A stretch of 64,000 nt of DNA from Ceratobasidium sp. AG-K (taxonomy: Eukaryota; Basidiomycota; Agaricomycetes; Cantharellales; Ceratobasidiaceae), in NCBI GenBank assembly GCA_037039685.1, contig JAWNGF010000003.1:3384571-3448570 (forward strand), read 5' to 3'. Every line of letters starts with the position of its first letter. The first letter of the stretch is position 1. The notes beneath the pieces were generated by a model that saw only the letters and a program-made list of their open reading frames with translations, was not told the origin of the DNA and did no database searches. This document shows positions 11,617-22,582 of this stretch, one piece after another. A program made the translations under genes and the position numbers.

Positions 11617-14600
11617 TCAGCAGATAATGCAGTCTTCTTTGAAACTAAGATTGTACATCGTTTTATCCACGGTCTTTTCAATCTTTTTCCAGTCGCTGCG
11701 TCGCTGAATAAATTCATATACGTCCTGATTCTGCGCTTGAGCAAGTACAAGAATCACACAGGTACGAGAACTGACCTCTGGTCGAAAGCTACCGCCGTAG
11801 CGAGTCACATCACGAACAATCTGTGCGAGATCAACTGCGTCTTCAACAACATAGACATGCCCCAGCATCTTGAGGTTCGCAAAGTCTTGCTGGATCGAGG
11901 CGACTCTGAGGGACGTAATAAACGTGTGGTACGCATTCAGATCGGCAATAACCTGAAATCCTCCTTCCAGGGATATAATCTGCCGCTTCAAGTGCTTTTG
12001 AAGAATGCTAAAGGGTTGTGAGATAAATGCATCATGCACGAGTGCGAAGCGGCTACTCACGCATGTAATCGGATGCCCACTTCTTGGTAAAACACCTCGA
12101 GGACTTCCTTACTCGTACTGCCCTTCAGGAGTTTACAGTGCATTTCCAGACAAGCAATGGCATCCTGGCACCCTTTGGTTGGTCCTAGCTCTAATGGAAC
12201 ACCTGGATCCGGGTAGTAAACTCTCGGGCCGGTTCGGGTAATAATGATATGTTCCACCTACGGTACTCACTGATGAGCCATACACAATTGGGATGAACAT
12301 AAACTCACTTGGTTCATCAGAACCTCAGTGCCGGCGTTCAGGCCGCCCGCCACGGCATCATCTAGGGCATTCTCAAACCGCTTCTTTTCCCGCACAACTG
12401 CGTTGAGAAAGTCGGTTTTGTCAATGTGCGGGGCCTATCAGATGTCATATTGGATTCAAACTAAAAGCGGGGAGATGCTTACAAGTTCCTTGTCAAAATA
12501 AACCTGGATAATCGACTGAATGGTATCTCCAATGTGAGCCAGCTCGAAAAATTGGAGTAATGGCGCCACGCTGGTCGTTTGTTCGTGCTCGGCTGGTTGG
12601 TACTGTCGCATTTGTTCAGCCGCCCTAGTACCGGTCGTTCAGAATTCAGCGAAACTTACGATGCTTGGCGAACTTACTTGGCAAATCCTGGGGCAATATG
12701 TCTGTCACCCATGGCTTGAAGCATCAAAATAAACAATTCTTCGATTGTTTCTCGTACACGGTGGCCAAATGGAGCTGGATAGTCCTTGAACGTTTCGCAT
12801 CGTTTGAGGGCTTCACGGTCCGCGTGAATGAGCTCTAGTGCAGTATCCAATGACAGTAGGAGATCAAGCTCGTCAAACGTCATTGCCGGGCCACTTGAGG
12901 TGCTCATTATCGACGACCGATTGGTCGATGCCATTGTAGACGTGCGGGACCGGGTTGTTGCGACCGATACTGGCCGAGCCTGGACTACGAGGTGGGATAA
13001 GCACGGTTGACTAGCTTGATAACCGGAGGACACTCACCCGAAGGCGCCTCCGAATTACGCTTTGTGTCAGTCCATGGATCCGACTCTTTCGATTGCGCCG
13101 ATTTCATTTCTCCAAATTCATCATCCTTGTCGGCCTTTTCATCCTCCTCCTCGATCTCAAACAAAAGCCCTCCGTCGCCGTCTCGTTCCCCTACAGGTGT
13201 CCGATACGCCCCACTGCCATCACCAGATGTTACTCGAGAGCTTGTGGACCACCGTTGAGGGTTAAGCATCCCAAATCCAGTGACCGCCGCACTTCCGATC
13301 TGCTCGCCCACTCGGGGAACGATGGTCACGGGGAGCAAGAGTACATTGGTGAAGCTCGTAAGCACGCTACGCTTAACCTGAGCTGGATTATGTGAGCCAA
13401 GAAAGCGCGCTTGTGTCGTGGGTGTTGCAACGGTGCCGGAGGATATGCTTGTCGTTTGAGCATCCAACTAGAAACGGTCACCAAGGCGTTTCAAAAAGGT
13501 CGCAAAGTCCGCACCTTTCGTTCCCAGGTTTTGCAGATCTGGTCAAATGTAGATTTGGCAACTTCTACCTCCTCGTCCAGATATTCGTCCATGTGTTGCT
13601 CAAACATTCGAAAGCTAGAGCGCCCCTTGTTGGGGATTAAAATGAGCACCATTAAGTCGTGATGATGGTAATACATACATAATGTCCTCCGCCTGATTCT
13701 GAGTGATCACCTTGTCGTTCATTCCAGCCGCTTTCCGCGTGGCATCTACCAATCTCCAGGCCTGCACAAAACTCGCGGCGGCGGCTTGCAAGTAAAGTGC
13801 AGTGCTATCTTCCCGCGCGCGAGAGAGCAGTGGGGCAATGTATTCGCCGACTACCTCGTTTGCAAGTCTCTCGACAAAAGCAGGAAGCACGCGTGAAGCG
13901 GGAGGGAAAACCCTAGTTGCTAGGGCACCGTGGGTCGATACCGAGTCGAGTATGTGAGAGATAAATTTATCCATGGGAGAAAAGTCGAGTTGGCCCGTTT
14001 TTCTGGCGACGATTGGAGCTCAGTACAGTATCAACGACTGAGAGGAAAACTCACCCGATGTTTTCCGTTGGATCCCATTTTCCCTGCTCATAAAACACCT
14101 CCCGCTTCTCTGCCCAGGTTCGCCCCATTTCCCATTCGTCGCCGATCCGATCTTCGCCCATCGCAACCCAAGCTTCCCAACTAGCTGTGGCACAGTCCCG
14201 CATATCCTCTTCGTCCGACTGACCGTCAGCGGCATCAAAGGCACCCAACAAGGCCCCATCGAATCTGTCGAGCGTCGCAATCAACGCCCGCCGAGCGTTT
14301 GGCCAGTTGAGTGACGGTTGCACCAGTGGCCCCAAAAATTGGGCGAGGAGATGGAGAATTTTGCCTTGGAGGGACCTGGAGACGCGAGCAGAGGTTTCTG
14401 GGAACAACGTAGGCAAGATCAAGTGTGGAGCAGCAAGCAGCGCAGGAAGAAGGGGTGTGAGGAGCCGGTGCACGCGAAGGTACTGGGCGTAAAGGCTAGT
14501 GGCAGGGGGTGTTGGGAAAGTTGGTTTGGACCCCTTTTCATTTCCACTGGCGACGACGAAATCGCCATATTCGGACACGACTAGCCTGGGTTCCTGGGTG

Positions 14601-14983
14601 CCTGGCATAGGTGGACTGAGCGGAGCACTCGCGAAGTCGCCAAAGTCATCCTCTTCGGTGGGTGCGATTACTGCGGGTTCGGGAGGCGCCGTGCCTTGCG
14701 AGATGGCCTCGAGAGCATCTATCGCAGGGTCCAAGTCAAAGTAGGTCACGGCAAGTGCATCGTATTTTTGCTTCCAGACTCGGTCATCTCGAACTAGGCG
14801 GGAGAAGGCCCGGGATACTCGTGCACAAGCAGGCAGAGAGGGGATAGGAAGATAGGCGAGGATCCGCACATGTACTTCGGGCGGAAATGGACCGATGAAT
14901 GTATACCGATTGACAGGCGGAAGGCGGGGTTGACGGCCAGGCCCGTGAAGCTTGACAGGCTCCAAGGTCGTCCATTTATCCAT
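11617..14983 (-). CDS. RCY1: Recyclin-1-like F-box protein with Sec10-type exocyst region
   Basis: In yeast Rcy1 works with Skp1 in endosome-to-Golgi recycling of plasma-membrane SNAREs; a similar trafficking role is inferred here. Exon 1 (14983 to about 14051) encodes an F-box at about residues 28-75 (PFPPEVHVRILAYLPIPSLP, then CARVSRAFSRLVRDDRVWK), an acidic linker with DDFGDFAS, and the beginning of a long helical region. Following exons read FISHILDSVSTHGALATRVF, FVERLANEVVGEYIAPLLSR, FEQHMDEYLDEEVEVAK, QVKRSVLTSFTNVLLLPV, ELDLLLSLDTALELIHADRE and QDFANLKMLGHVYVVEDAVD, typical of the Sec10-like body of recyclins. The protein ends in ...EDCIIC, a potential CaaX prenylation box; yeast Rcy1 also ends in a CaaX motif. 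About eight exons, all in frame; roughly 900 residues. Confidence 0.85.
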
Positions 14984-16229
14984 CTATAGAGGCCCTGTTT
15001 TGGCCGGTATGCTGAGCTTCACTTGGAAATGCAGCGGGAGTTGACAGCAGATACTTGAGTGGTGAGTGGGTGACAGATTGAGGCCCGAATTATCCACGCT
15101 TGCGGCCGGAGTTACAGGAATATATCCGTTCGCTGAGATAACGAACGTCTGCTCTTCAGCGGTGTTCTCGTGACTCGGAGACAATCTGGGAATGTACCTT
15201 GTTCGCCAAGACAGGTTCCCAGGATAAAAGGTGATGAACGGTGCCACGACAAGAAACGATCACGTGAGTTCCGGCTGAGTCGGTCAGGGACCCCCCTGGG
15301 GCAAACACAACAGTTGAAATTTAGCCAAAGACGACAACGCAAGTTTGTAGATGATGTACAAACCTCGAGCGCTTCCATGATCGGGTGTTAAGATAGAGGG
15401 TAAGTGAGGAGAGTGAGACACCCTCATGCACTCGCATTATTAATATTCTCGTAGATATAAACTCTGAGATGATTGGTTTCATTGGCGGATTCTCTGGCTC
15501 CGACTTCTCAGTGGTCGTTGTCTCTGCGACTAGGAGGTGAATCAGGTGATTTCAGCATTCTTTGCTACACATAGCCGTATCCCATGCTTACTCCTAATTT
15601 TGCCCCGTTAGGACGACACCCGACAGGAATCCAAATGCACGCCAATTCTTAAGCGTCGCGTGGAGCCTCAAATCTTCCTTGAACGAGTATCCGAAACGAC
15701 AGGTCTCATAACATTTCCCTTGATCAATATATGAACCACGCGGTCCGATTTCCCAGTAGCCAACAATGGCATCTGTGCTTATGAGACATCTTGCATTCGC
15801 ACCAATACCACGCGATACTGGGGACTCCATCCACGGTAACAAGCATGGCCGAACCATTTAAACATGTACGTTAGGTGGTTTCCACGCCTTTAGCCGCGCA
15901 TCATTTGTCGAGCTTATCGCCATAGGAAGTTCAAGCTCACGGCATTTTTTTCACCTCATTGGCCGAAGTTTACGGCTGCAGACACCCATTCGAGCGACAT
16001 TGGTACTGGATCCGTAATGGTTACTAGCAGACGCTTATCAATTTGCGGGGTCCGTCGTCAGGTTGAACTATTCTGACTGGTGAGACGCGACAGTGGCAAT
16101 AAAATGACATTGTCTCACCGTACGTACGCGTGGGCTTGGCTTCACGGCATGTATTTTTAGACGCAATTTCATTTCGGATTCCGAAGCCAAATTACCTGGG
16201 AATTGCATGGACCCATATTCGTCACTGAA
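14984..16229. other. Gene-free stretch between recyclin and polygalacturonase starts
   Basis: This is the shared upstream region of two divergent genes. Minus-strand frames of 78-88 codons (14984-15247, 15112-15378, 15594-15857) could not be linked to each other or to a family, so I do not call them. Confidence 0.5.
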
Positions 16230-16234
16230 CTGCC

Positions 16235-16241
16235 TATAAAA
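16235..16241 (+). promoter_or_regulatory. TATA box of polygalacturonase gene
   Basis: TATAAAA lies about 127 nt before the polygalacturonase ATG at 16362; the intervening leader is pyrimidine rich. Confidence 0.55.
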
Positions 16242-16361
16242 GCTCCCCGAGCGGCACCCGGTATGAACCAAAGTCTATTTCTCCCTTCTTCTCTTGTCTC
16301 ATTCTTGTCTATCCTTGTCAGGAACAATCACATTCTCTTTATAACACTCTTTACTATCACC

Positions 16362-17703
16362 ATGCGCTTCACCTTTATCCTTGCTGCCATCCCGGCATTG
16401 GTCGCTGCCACTCCTACCGGCAAGCGTTGCACCGGTACTATTGCTTCGTTGAACGACGTGGCTGCTGCCGTCAAGTGCAACACGGTAAGCACCAAGTCCG
16501 GGCAAGAGGCGAGAGCTAATATATGCGCCTCGCCAACAGGTCAACATCAAGGGCTTCACTGTTCCCGCTGGCCAAACCTTTGAACTCAAGCTCCTCTCCG
16601 GCACGACCGTCAATCTGCTCGGTGATGTCAAGTTTGGCGTCAAGAACTGGCCTGGTCCGCTTTTTTCCGTATCTGGAACAAACATCGTCTGTAAGTCTAC
16701 TCCACGATTTTGTTAGATGCCAATGATTCACCTCCTTTGCAGTCAACGGCAATGGACACACCTTTGACGGACAAGGCCCCTCTTACTGGGACGGCCTGGG
16801 AGGCAACGGCGGTGTGACCAAGCCCCATCCCATGATGAAGATCAAGATCTCCGGAACGTACTCGAACGTCAAGGTGCTCAACTCGCCCGCCCATGTCTAC
16901 AGCATCGCGAACCCCGCGAAGTTGGTCATGTCTAAGCTCACGATCGACAACTGTGAGTATTCAACTGTGGATCATTATAGAATTTACTGACATTCTGCCT
17001 TTAGCCGCCGGAGATGCTCCTAACAGCAAATCAGGTGGAAAAGCAGCCGGTCACAACACGTAGGTTTGTTCCATCCAGACTTTTGCCCCGCACTCACCTG
17101 TATCTAGCGATGGTTTCGATGTTTCGACCAAGGACCTCACTATCGAAGACAGTACCATTCACAACCAGGATGATTGCCTTGCTCTCAACAAGGGCTCGAA
17201 CATTATCTTCCAGCGCAACACTTGCACGGGCGGTCACGGCATCTCCATTGGCTCGGTCTCCGCCGGCGCCACTGTCAACAATGTGCAAATCCTGAACAAC
17301 AAGATCGTCAACAACGACCAGGCGCTCCGCATCAAGACCAAGTCCGATGCTACGAACGCTGCCGTCACCAACGTGAACTTCAGCGGCAACACCGCAACTG
17401 GAATCACGAAGTACGGTGTAATTGTCGATCAGGGATACCCTTCCACTCTCGGCAAGGCTGGCAACGGTGTCACTATGTCTGTGAGTATATGCGTGTCAGG
17501 TAAACTAGCTGCGTGTTGAAACAATTATCCAGGGTATTACTTTTGGCACCAACGACATTGCCGTGACCTCCAGTGCTCAACGTGTCGCTGTCAACTGCGG
17601 TTCCAAGTGCAGCGGCACCTGGAACTGGTCCGGCCTCAAAGTGACGGGCGGCAAGGCTGGCAAGGTCTACAACTTCAAGGGTATCAAGACCGGTAGCTAT
17701 TAA
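16362..17703 (+). CDS. Endo-polygalacturonase, glycoside hydrolase family 28
   Basis: Secreted pectin-degrading enzyme cleaving alpha-1,4 links in polygalacturonic acid. The signal peptide is MRFTFILAAIPALVAA, followed by TPTGKR, a likely dibasic propeptide cleavage site. The right-handed beta-helix holds all family signatures: NTDGFDV, QDDCLALN, GGHGISIGS and RIKTK, giving the three catalytic Asp, the active-site His and the substrate-binding Arg-Lys. Cysteines near both ends match the usual disulfides (VNCGSKCSGTWNWSG at the C-terminus). Six exons with short introns (for example starting at 16483 and 16691), all in frame; about 360 residues, normal length. It ends ...GIKTGSY. The endo rather than exo assignment follows from the compact size and the GHG/RIK arrangement and is an inference. 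Confidence 0.95.
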
Positions 17704-18096
17704 ATGTGTCGTCTTGCTGGCTACTCGTCGTGGATCGTCCGAAAGCCAAAGGTCTCCTTAGTCTCGTATCAGCTGCTGGATCGGTCTGCTGGTCATTAAT
17801 TATAACTCTTTTTGTTCTTTATCCACCGTCTCCAGTACGAAATTAATTTGATGCTACTCCCATTCATAAAGGGCTGGGATATTTACCAATGGCGAACGGC
17901 GGCACTTGAGGACGGTAGTGCATATGGGATCGGCAATGCTATGAGAGGGCGAATCGCCGAACGGACGCCTGTAGAACTAAGCAGGTCCCCTCCCCGCTGA
18001 GTGACGACATATATGCACTCGTATAATTGTGACAAACGGAGCCGAGTAGCAATATGGGCTCCTACTTTCAATCATATTATCGTGATAGAAATGCAA
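17704..18096. other. Gene-free stretch (polygalacturonase 3' flank)
   Basis: 3' flank of the polygalacturonase gene up to the end of the kinase relic. Nothing else seen. Confidence 0.5.
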
Positions 18097-18680
18097 CTAG
18101 TACCATACTTGCACCAGCCAAGGATCGTTCACCAGCTCTCTAGCCCATGAGCGGCTTTCAGGTTGCAATCTCAAACATCTTTTCAAAACATTTCCGCCCC
18201 ATCAATATCTTTCTCATCGTCTTTGTCCATGCTGAGTTCAAGTAGCACGCGACATATGGTCCAGCTAGGCTCCCTGAGATTAAACGTGTCATAGTACTTC
18301 ATAACATACCGATACCCATCGTGCAGCTGGTTGGCATTGACAATTTTTTAAACATGCCAATCTCTTCCGACCTCTCCGTGTCAAGAGCACGTGTTGCTTC
18401 GGAAGTCATTATCTTAATAGCCACAAAAAGCGGAAGTCTGTCACGACGCGGTGAGTAGTGCAATAACAATGGGAACCGTGAGGGATAAATGCACTCTCGA
18501 TCTCGTGCGTGCCAAACGCTAGAATATTGTCCAAAGCCAAGCTCCCGGAAAATCACATATATTCGCGGCTTTATTAGCTGCATGCCAAGCCAGGCAGGAA
18601 AGTACCCTGGGTTGTGAGGGCCCCCAACGCGGAGGCCCTCCTCTGGGAAGCCATGAATGACTTCCGAGTCGTCGCTGTTG
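18097..18680 (-). pseudogene. SRPK-type protein kinase relic with catalytic core deleted
   Basis: Reads as the ends of an SR-protein-kinase-like gene. The first part gives FPEEGLRVGGPHNPGYFPAW, then RELGFGQYSSVWHARD (glycine loop) and VAIKIM (the ATP-binding Lys), typical of the SRPK N-lobe. A frameshift near 18340 moves the reading to NANQLHDGYRYVMKYYDTFN and LREPSWTICRVLLEL. Then, after an in-frame stop (...DGAEMF*), another frame gives CLRLQPESRSWARELVNDPW, the C-lobe end of the same family. The whole segment between helix C/beta 4-5 and the last helices, including the catalytic and DFG loops, is absent. It therefore cannot be an active kinase. Extent is approximate at the 5' side. Confidence 0.8.
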
Positions 18681-19655
18681 TAACTGTAGATCGAACAATT
18701 GCATATGTATAATGATACCTAATATCAGTACCACTGCACAGTTAAATTGTTCAAGCTCCTGTGCCTGAGTGTACTCAGGGTACAGCCACTTGATTCACTT
18801 TCCAATAATGCTTTAGAGTCCGATTTTCGACTCGACTCTGTGGTTGATGGCCTGACCGTGTACTACTGCACGCGTGATCTAAAGCCTAAATCCAGCGCGG
18901 TGATGAGATTTATCAAGGCGAATGGGGATCAAATCACGGGAAAGCGACGAACTCCTTCTCTCCTTCCTCACATGGTCTTTTAAAGGGATTGTTGTGAACG
19001 AGCTGCCGAGCGGGATTTTTTATTTGCTCTGAAACGCCCGACTATAATTCAAGTCTTGTTGTTCCTATAACGCACGCATATAATCGAGTCCGACCGCCGA
19101 AGCGGCACACTAAACTCTCAGGAGTCCCCCTGCATAGTGTCCAAGCGTCTACCTACTTCTGTATGTCCCTAGTAAGCAGCGGTTATCCTAAGGCCTTTGT
19201 GCTTGCAATCCGTTCAATCTCGATTTCAGCAGAGCTTGTTGTTATCAGCTCCCCAAGTTTGCCACTTGCGGAACTCCGAACTCCAACGCTTGGCTACAGA
19301 CACCGTAAGAGGATAGTTATGACCTTTTTGCGTTTTCTGATATTGATTGTCGATGCCAAACCCGAACTGGAAGTATACCTCCGGACCTCTTCCATGTAAT
19401 CATAGTCGCCTCGCTTTGTTGGTTTCTGGCCGCAAACGGACAATAACCTTGGCTGGTGTGCCTTTGAATCAGACCACTTAAACATCTCAAGCTGAATTGA
19501 GCACGGCTATTATAGTACACTAAAGGAGTGGAAGACGCTTCTTTGTAGGTCATGTTTGCTATTACAGAAAGCGACATGTCGTCAGATGAACATTTTTGGA
19601 CTTTTACAGCTGATGCATGCGCTACAGCTCAAGAAAGAGATATATCAAAATTACG
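18681..19655. other. Gene-free stretch between kinase and CHAT relics
   Basis: Plus-strand frames at 18747-18983 and 19163-19399 have no recognisable content. Probably degenerate DNA within the relic zone. Confidence 0.45.
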
Positions 19656-20170
19656 TCAAGTCAAGAGCCAATATGATTGAACGACCCAACGCGCAACCAG
19701 TTTATCTCGGATGCTCGCGCGGAGATACCCGACTTCCCGGTGCAATGCCCTGGCTGATCTACCATAGTCCACGCCGTCCTTTATCGCAAAACGAGTGCTT
19801 GGAGATTGTTGCAAGCGTGAGGCTGCCGTTGTGAATGTCGAAAGCACTCTACGCAGGGTCTGCAGGATTTTGTGTAGCGTGGCACGCCAAATGGACCCAG
19901 CTGAATTGATCCATTGTTTCAAGTACGGCTTCCACCGTTGCCTCGTCGTGCTCGAGTTGTAAGTAACAGAATTGCTGAGCATGGGTTCGGATAACCTCAA
20001 GCTCGTCCTTTGTACAGTATAGCTTGCTGAAGCCTGGCGTATTCTCTGAACCTACTGCAAGGACTCCACATTGAGCGCCAGGGTTGATTTGTCGGGTTGT
20101 CAATAGGGAGCTAAGCGTTAGAGCATAATACGATATCACTAAATCAAATGTGTTGGGCTAGGACCCATCA
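19656..20170 (-). pseudogene. CHAT-domain (caspase-like) protein relic
   Basis: The minus strand reads NTFDLVISYYALTLSSLLTT, VLAVGSENTPGFSK, DEATVEAVLETMDQFSW and VHLACHATQNPADP, matching the CHAT peptidase-like domain that ends large TPR-CHAT proteins common in Agaricomycetes. The catalytic-type His lies in HLACHA. Directly after ADPA comes a stop codon; the frame then continues as SAFDIHNGSLTLATISK. The stretch that should carry the SACQT Cys motif is missing, and after a frameshift the domain's last part appears (DYGRSARALHREVGYLRASI then WVVQSYW, where active relatives have a WVPF.HIG-like end). So it has a premature stop, an internal deletion and a frameshift. No TPR region was recognised upstream. 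Confidence 0.75.
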
Positions 20171-21081
20171 TAGCACCCAGCTGTTAGAGTATCCCTGGCC
20201 TCTGAATCATGCGTCTGATCTCCTAAGGTGGAGTACCAGCCATTATCACCCCGCTCTGAATATCTCCCTGCAAACAGGTCTTAGGTAGGACGATATGGCT
20301 GATGATGCATGACTATTTCCCTTCTGACCATGACCTCCGCAAACCTCGTTATCTATTAGCACTCCGGAGCCCAAAGAGTAGCTACAGTCATCAATCCTCC
20401 AGTTAGCCCTTCGGTCTCCTCGCAGGGACCGCATACCCACTCACCGAACCTGTCAAGACGTTAATAAGCACCTCAGGAGTAGGGTGGGCCAACCGACTAA
20501 TACGCTAGTGCACTCCAGGGTCGAACCTGTGAGATGGTCCTGGTTCGAAAATGTGCCTCGTTGCTTGGTATTTTAAGGTATTTTTCACAGCCTAGTTCCT
20601 GGACCAGAATCAAAGGACTACGAGTGCAGTTTTGACTTACCAAGACGGTCCGGAGCGCGTCAAAAAGTATCAACGCTTTGGGTGGAATACACACTATAAT
20701 GTGGATATATGCACAGCGATACTTGCATAGTAGACTGTGCGAATGCAGCTGATACCTGGATCCTATATTGCTTTAGTTGAAACGATTATTCGATGTGCTC
20801 GAGCCTTCGAATTCGAGTGACTGATTGAGATATTTTAGCAGGCGAATCAGGCATCATAAGTCTGGATCGTTTGCTTTCGCGGGGTATAAATCACCACCCA
20901 ATATATCCGTCGACGTATGGTCGGACACAAGACACATAAACCTAAACCATAAAGGTAGACCGGAACCGAACGCCAACCCACATGACCACCAAACCCCCAA
21001 ATCCGGGCTCGAGGTCGCAGGGCAATCAAAGCTTCAAAGACAATCATTCAACAACTCATTAGATACAACTTGTAAATAACA
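20171..21081. other. Gene-free stretch
   Basis: Upstream side of the CHAT relic and 3' flank of the small minus-strand gene. I looked for TPR-like repeats on the minus strand and found none. Confidence 0.45.
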
Positions 21082-21660
21082 CTACTTCTGGGTGAGCTCA
21101 GTTACAATCTCTACCGCACGCTTAAACTTGGCTTTCTGCTCGGGTGTGGCCTGCACTTCTGATTGGCCACCTCCGCATCCAGCCGGTCCACCATTCTACT
21201 AAAAGTGAGCATACGATCAAAGGAGAGGTATAGAACGCACCTGCCACTCGAGGCCCTCACTCCCGTACATGATCGAAGTGTCCATTCCATAGATGTCCTG
21301 GCTACCCGGTGGACTTTCGGTCGGAAGCTCTCTCAAGATCCCTTCGAGCTCTTCGAGCAGGTGTGCGTGGTCATCAACCTATCGACTGTGAGCGAGTGCA
21401 GAGTCTGGGTAGGTAGATACGTACGGAAAGTTCCTTGGGCGGTACCTCTTTCAGGCTCGGCGTTCCTGCAGGTCGCAGCATAGACTGGACAAAGAGTTTG
21501 CTTGGCTCGTCCGACGATCGCGAGAGGCTGTGGAGCGCACTCGGGGTCGGCGGCGCAAATCCGCCTAATGAAACACGATCAGCATCGTTATTTGGTCAAA
21601 ACACATGTACTTACCAGTGATCCCATGTTGCAAACGGACGAAAAACTCTTGGGGAGGCAT
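21082..21660 (-). CDS. Small conserved-looking protein, function unknown
   Basis: I do not recognise this family. Four or five exons join cleanly into about 145 residues: it begins MPPQEFFVRLQHGITG, then FAPPTPSALHSLSRSSDEPS, FVQSMLRPAGTPSLKE, an acidic helix DDHAHLLEELEGILRELP, GSQDIYGMDTSIMYGSEGLE, a glycine-rich NGGPAGCGGG and a basic helix FKRAVEIVTELTQK at the end. The intron boundaries are canonical (for example a GTAAGT donor just after HGITG) and codon use resembles the neighbours, which is why I accept it as real. No signal peptide or membrane segment. Short size without targeting or enzyme motifs suggests a small soluble subunit or adaptor, but that is only inference. It diverges from the gene at 21892 across about 230 nt. 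Confidence 0.65.
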
Positions 21661-21891
21661 TGTGGTGGTGTGGTCGATCGCGAAGCAAGGGCTCAAGGGT
21701 CATATACCAGCACCGCCACTGATTTCAAACCGTCATCGTTGCGTCACGCTCCGCAGCTCGCCTCCACACCGCCCCAAAATATCCAATCCGCATGTATAAG
21801 AATCGCACGACTTTTGCCTGGCGCTCACTACCACTTGACGCTCACCCTTGCCTAGCCTTTACTCGCGCCTACTCCAACACTTGATCTTGCA

Positions 21892-22167
21892 ATGGCACCC
21901 TACGAACTCTCCGCACCTGCGCCTGCGTACCAACCCGCCCAGGTCCAAAAGCCCTACTACCCATACATTACGTCCTCCCAACCGACCGGACAACGGGGGA
22001 TGGCCATGGCCCCGCCTACAGAGGAACAGCGGGAAGCCGATAGGCTACGAGGAGGATGTATTCCTTTGCCCGTAAGTCCCCACGCAGGCGCTTGTACGAA
22101 TGATGCTGATGATGTCTTGCAGAATGGAGGCCGATGCTGGATTATTCCGATTCCGTGCTGCTGCTAG
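21892..22167 (+). CDS. Small proline/tyrosine-rich protein with cysteine tail
   Basis: Encodes MAPYELSAPAPAYQPAQ at the N-terminus, a Pro/Tyr-rich stretch, a charged segment EEQREADRLRGG, then Cys residues ending in IIPIPCCC. A 51-nt segment (about 22072-22122) begins GTAAGT and ends TTGCAG, so it looks like an intron; splicing gives about 74 residues with GGCIPLPNGGRCWIIPIPCC before the last Cys. The 51 nt are a multiple of three and contain no stop, so the unspliced form also encodes a protein (91 residues). The layout (Pro/Tyr/Gln-rich head, Cys-rich short hydrophobic tail) recalls CYSTM-type tail-anchored or palmitoylated small proteins, but the tail is shorter than usual, so the family is uncertain. 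Confidence 0.6.
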   Translation: MAPYELSAPAPAYQPAQVQKPYYPYITSSQPTGQRGMAMAPPTEEQREADRLRGGCIPLPVSPHAGACTNDADDVLQNGGRCWIIPIPCCC

Positions 22168-22582
22168 ACACCCCACTTTACACCTCTTTTGAATTGTTGA
22201 AATGGACACTGTCGTGCCATGATAATGTATCACACGTTCTTCCTCTTTATTAATTACCAGTTGTATTGATATACTCGTTCTGCGGCCTGGCGCGAGAACT
22301 GGTTTATCAGTCCCCCGTCCAGTGATTGGCGTCTTGTACCCCATGTTGACCTCACAATTATAGACCAGAGTCTCAGATGAACCCCTGAACGACTCCACCT
22401 CGTGTACACAGCCGGAATCCTCTCGGACCGTATTTTAGCGCCCTGCATCCAAACCACATCCCAATCTACAACAAAAGGCAACATGCCCGCTATGCAATTA
22501 TAAAACACGACTGTACATTGTTCTATAAAGTATCCAGGGTATGTCCTAGCGCCAAAGCGTCCGTCTATAAAGTCTTGCAAAA
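22168..22582. other. Intergenic region between convergent genes
   Basis: The small Cys-tail gene (+) and the PC-esterase gene (-) converge here. No gene seen; it holds the two 3' flanks. Confidence 0.5.
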
